Positions 62,195 to 64,000 of a stretch of DNA of 64,000 nucleotides are shown here, one piece after another (position 1 is the stretch's first letter; each line of letters starts with the position of its first letter). This DNA comes from Methanofollis sp. W23. GTDB taxonomy: Archaea; Halobacteriota; Methanomicrobia; Methanomicrobiales; Methanofollaceae. The DNA lies in NCBI RefSeq assembly GCF_017875325.1, contig NZ_JAGGMN010000001.1, positions 310,001-374,000 of the forward strand, given 5' to 3'. The notes under the pieces were generated by a model, which saw nothing but the letters and a program-made list of their open reading frames with translations, was not told where the DNA came from and did not search any database. A program made the translations under genes and the position numbers.

Positions 62195-63276
62195 GCGGTC
62201 ACCTCCACCGCGGCCCTGACGGCCTCGTCCATGCTCCCGAGCATCTTGTAGCCGTGCCCGGCAAGGAGTTCTCTCCCTTCTTTCTCGTTTGTCCCGGCGA
62301 GACGGACGATCACCGGTTGGTCGACCCCGGCCTCGATGATCCCGCGGGCCACCTCGTCGCAGCGCGTGATCCCGCCAAGGAGGTTGACGATGATCACCTT
62401 CACCGCGGGCATGTCCGCCACGAGTTCGACGGCGTACTTCACCCGGTCTTTATCGGCACCGCCGCCGACGTCCAGGAAGTTCGCCGCTTTCCCGCCGAAG
62501 TGGTCGATGAGGTCCAGAGTGGACATGGTCAGCCCGGCGCCGTTGCCGATGACCCCGATCGAGCCGTCGAGTTCGACATAGGAGAACCCATGCCTCTCGG
62601 CCTCGCGCTCGCGCCTGGTGAGGTCGCGGTTCACCGCGATCTCCTGGCGGGTCAGGGCATTGTCGTCGACGATCAGTTTGGCGTCCGCCGCATAGACCCC
62701 CTGGGGGGTGGTGACCAGGGGATTGATCTCGGCAAGGAGAGCGTCCCGGTCGCAGAAGACATGATAGAGTTTGTTGATAGTCTCTCCGACCTCGGAGGGT
62801 GCGTCCCTGATCAGTTCGCGCAGCAGGAACCGCGGGATATTGCGCAGGAGCGGGGTGAACGAGACCTTCCTGATCGCGTCCGGGTTCTTCCTCGCGGTCT
62901 CCTCGATATCGACCCCGCCGATATCGGCAAAGAGGACGACCGGCTGCTTGGTCGAGCGGTCCATGGTGATGCTCACGTAATATTCGTGCTGGATCTCCAG
63001 GTGTTCCTCGATGAGGACGCGTGCGACCTTGACGCCTTTGATCTTTCTGGCAAACAGTTCTCTGGCGGCCAGGACCGCAGTGTCGGTGTTGGCCATCAGG
63101 ACGCCGCCGGCCTTCCCCCGTCCGCCTACGTCGACCTGGGCCTTGACCACGACCTCTGGCCCGACCTTGCGGAGGTTGAGGACCGCTTCCTCGTGGTCGC
63201 TGATCAGGATGCCCTTTGGCACTTGAATGCCATGTTGTTTAAAAAGTTCTTTTGCTTCAAATTCAAGCAGTTTCAT
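62191..63276 (-). CDS. sucC: Succinyl-CoA synthetase, beta subunit
   Basis: A 361-residue ATP-grasp subunit (KLLEFEAKELFKQHGIQVPKG; VVVKAQVDVGGRGKAGGV; LAEINPLVTTPQGVYAADAKLIVDDNA; GNGAGLTMSTLDLI; NFLDVGGGA). It supplies nucleotide binding and specificity. ATG 63276 has AAGGAG 10 nt upstream and gives the normal N-terminus, so nine upstream residues are left out. Its start overlaps the end of korC by 14 bp. Confidence 0.96.
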   Translation of the reverse strand: MKLLEFEAKELFKQHGIQVPKGILISDHEEAVLNLRKVGPEVVVKAQVDVGGRGKAGGVLMANTDTAVLAARELFARKIKGVKVARVLIEEHLEIQHEYYVSITMDRSTKQPVVLFADIGGVDIEETARKNPDAIRKVSFTPLLRNIPRFLLRELIRDAPSEVGETINKLYHVFCDRDALLAEINPLVTTPQGVYAADAKLIVDDNALTRQEIAVNRDLTRREREAERHGFSYVELDGSIGVIGNGAGLTMSTLDLIDHFGGKAANFLDVGGGADKDRVKYAVELVADMPAVKVIIVNLLGGITRCDEVARGIIEAGVDQPVIVRLAGTNEKEGRELLAGHGYKMLGSMDEAVRAAVEVTA

Positions 63277-63811
63277 CTTGTATGCTCCTTGTGCCGAGGT
63301 CAAAGCCGAGTTTCAACGCCCGCATATTGAGGTCTTCAGTCCCCTTCGGGACTGAGTCGAGGACGGCCTTCTCGATCGCCTCCCTGGAGACGATCCTGGT
63401 GGTCGCCACCAGCGCCCCAAGCATCACGATATTTGCGACGATCACCCGGTTGAGGGTGAACTTTGCCTCGTAGGTTGCAGGGATAGGATAAAACCGGCAC
63501 TCAGGCCGGTCCTGGACGAGCCCGTCGTCGAGGAGCATCACCGCCTCCTCGGGCGCCCCGGCCCCGTACTTGAGGAACCCTTCCTGCGACATGATCACAT
63601 AGATATCAGGCCTGGTCACTTCGGGGTACAGCACCGGTTCGTCGTCGATGACGACGGCGCTCATCGATGCCCCGCCCCGTGCCTCAGGCCCGTAGACCTG
63701 GGTCTGGACGGCGTATTTCTGGTCATAGATCGCCGCCGCCCTGCCGAGGATGACGGCTGAGAGGATGATCCCCTGGCCGCCGAAGCCCGAAAAACGGATC
63801 TCGTGTCTCAT
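63263..63811 (-). CDS. korC: 2-oxoglutarate:ferredoxin oxidoreductase, gamma subunit
   Basis: A 182-residue gamma subunit. It opens HEIRFSGFGGQGIILSAVILGRAA and continues QTQVYGPEARGGASMSAVVI, the two signatures of the gamma chain. The enzyme makes 2-oxoglutarate from succinyl-CoA, CO2 and reduced ferredoxin in methanogens. ATG 63811 overlaps the korB stop (ATGA). Similar in fold to IorB but not closely related. Confidence 0.92.
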   Translation of the reverse strand: MRHEIRFSGFGGQGIILSAVILGRAAAIYDQKYAVQTQVYGPEARGGASMSAVVIDDEPVLYPEVTRPDIYVIMSQEGFLKYGAGAPEEAVMLLDDGLVQDRPECRFYPIPATYEAKFTLNRVIVANIVMLGALVATTRIVSREAIEKAVLDSVPKGTEDLNMRALKLGFDLGTRSIQDETA

Positions 63812-63999
63812 TCTTCGTGCACCCCCATCGCCGGCCGATACCGCCGCACAAACTCTCCTACCGGGAACTTGTCCTCGGGGAGGGGTCGGCCTTCGGCCTC
63901 CATCTCTTTCCATTTCTTCATCAGGACGGCGTGGTCCCGCATCCACTGGACCATCAGTCTGGCGTCGCGGAGTTTGTTCCGCCGCCCGTAGCCGGTCGG
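63808..63999 (-). CDS. korB: 2-oxoglutarate:ferredoxin oxidoreductase, beta subunit (C-terminal part)
   Basis: The last ~63 codons of a gene that runs out of the window at 64000. It reads PTGYGRRNKLRDARLMVQWMRDHAVLMKKW...FPVGEFVRRYRPAMGVHEE, the usual C-terminus of the TPP-binding beta chain (P-T-x-x-G-R-R-N-K). Position directly before korC fixes its identity. korA and korD, if present, lie outside the window. Confidence 0.85.
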   Translation of the reverse strand, partial: PTGYGRRNKLRDARLMVQWMRDHAVLMKKWKEMEAEGRPLPEDKFPVGEFVRRYRPAMGVHEE

Positions 64000-64000
64000 G

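Overview
The window reads as chromosome from a hydrogenotrophic methanogen of the order Methanomicrobiales, most like Methanofollis/Methanoculleus. The evidence is an F420-dependent secondary alcohol dehydrogenase that keeps the known active-site positions, two methanogenesis-marker genes side by side, an archaeal family-B DNA polymerase end, replication factor C large subunit, an archaeal histone, archaeal-type S-adenosylmethionine synthetase, archaemetzincin and TATA-box promoters. The genus is an inference; no rRNA gene is present.

Layout. 1-6.7 kb: 3' end of DNA polymerase B, a DUF1294 membrane protein, an HTH-PAS sensor/regulator, alcohol dehydrogenase adf with a cupin, and a sodium:solute symporter. 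6.7-23.7 kb: gene-poor accessory DNA. It holds a seven-bladed propeller protein, a flavodoxin/DUF2156/acetyltransferase operon, seryl-tRNA synthetase, a TMEM175-like channel, a cytoplasmic arylsulfatase convergent with an HSL-type esterase, several small membrane proteins, and many non-coding repeats. 23.7-36.5 kb: a complete type I-C CRISPR-Cas locus in unusual order: cas1-cas2, leader, 71-repeat array, then cas3-cas5-cas8c-cas7-cas4. 37-46.7 kb: small membrane proteins, tRNA-Ile(GAT) with a detached copy of its anticodon arm, indolepyruvate oxidoreductase iorAB, a tRNA methylthiotransferase, a complete aspartate-to-nicotinate-mononucleotide operon (nadX-nadA-nadC) and a HEAT-repeat protein. 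46.6-50.4 kb: two ArsB/NhaD-type transporters in tandem, flanked by two universal-stress-type proteins. 50.4-57 kb: archaemetzincin, UPF0146, rfcL, methanogenesis markers 2 and 4, histone, and a 1.5-kb repeat cluster. 57-64 kb (minus strand): hisG-hisA-hisB, SAM synthetase, and korB-korC-sucC-sucD-dacZ, the 2-oxoglutarate/succinyl-CoA segment of the incomplete reductive TCA path joined to a diadenylate-cyclase-family gene.

The least-explained pattern is in the intergenic DNA. At least seven spaces contain blocks of about 180-600 bp that begin with GGYTCTGTAGAA and end with its inverted copy TTCTACAGARCC. They contain no credible ORF, share internal modules (a covarying small hairpin and a GC-rich palindrome) and sit tightly against gene ends. 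They look like a family of non-autonomous, MITE-like elements or a structured 3'-UTR element. Other second-look items are near-duplicate spacers that differ by one base at one end, the tRNA-Ile anticodon-arm repeat, and palindromes at the adf, nad and his promoters.
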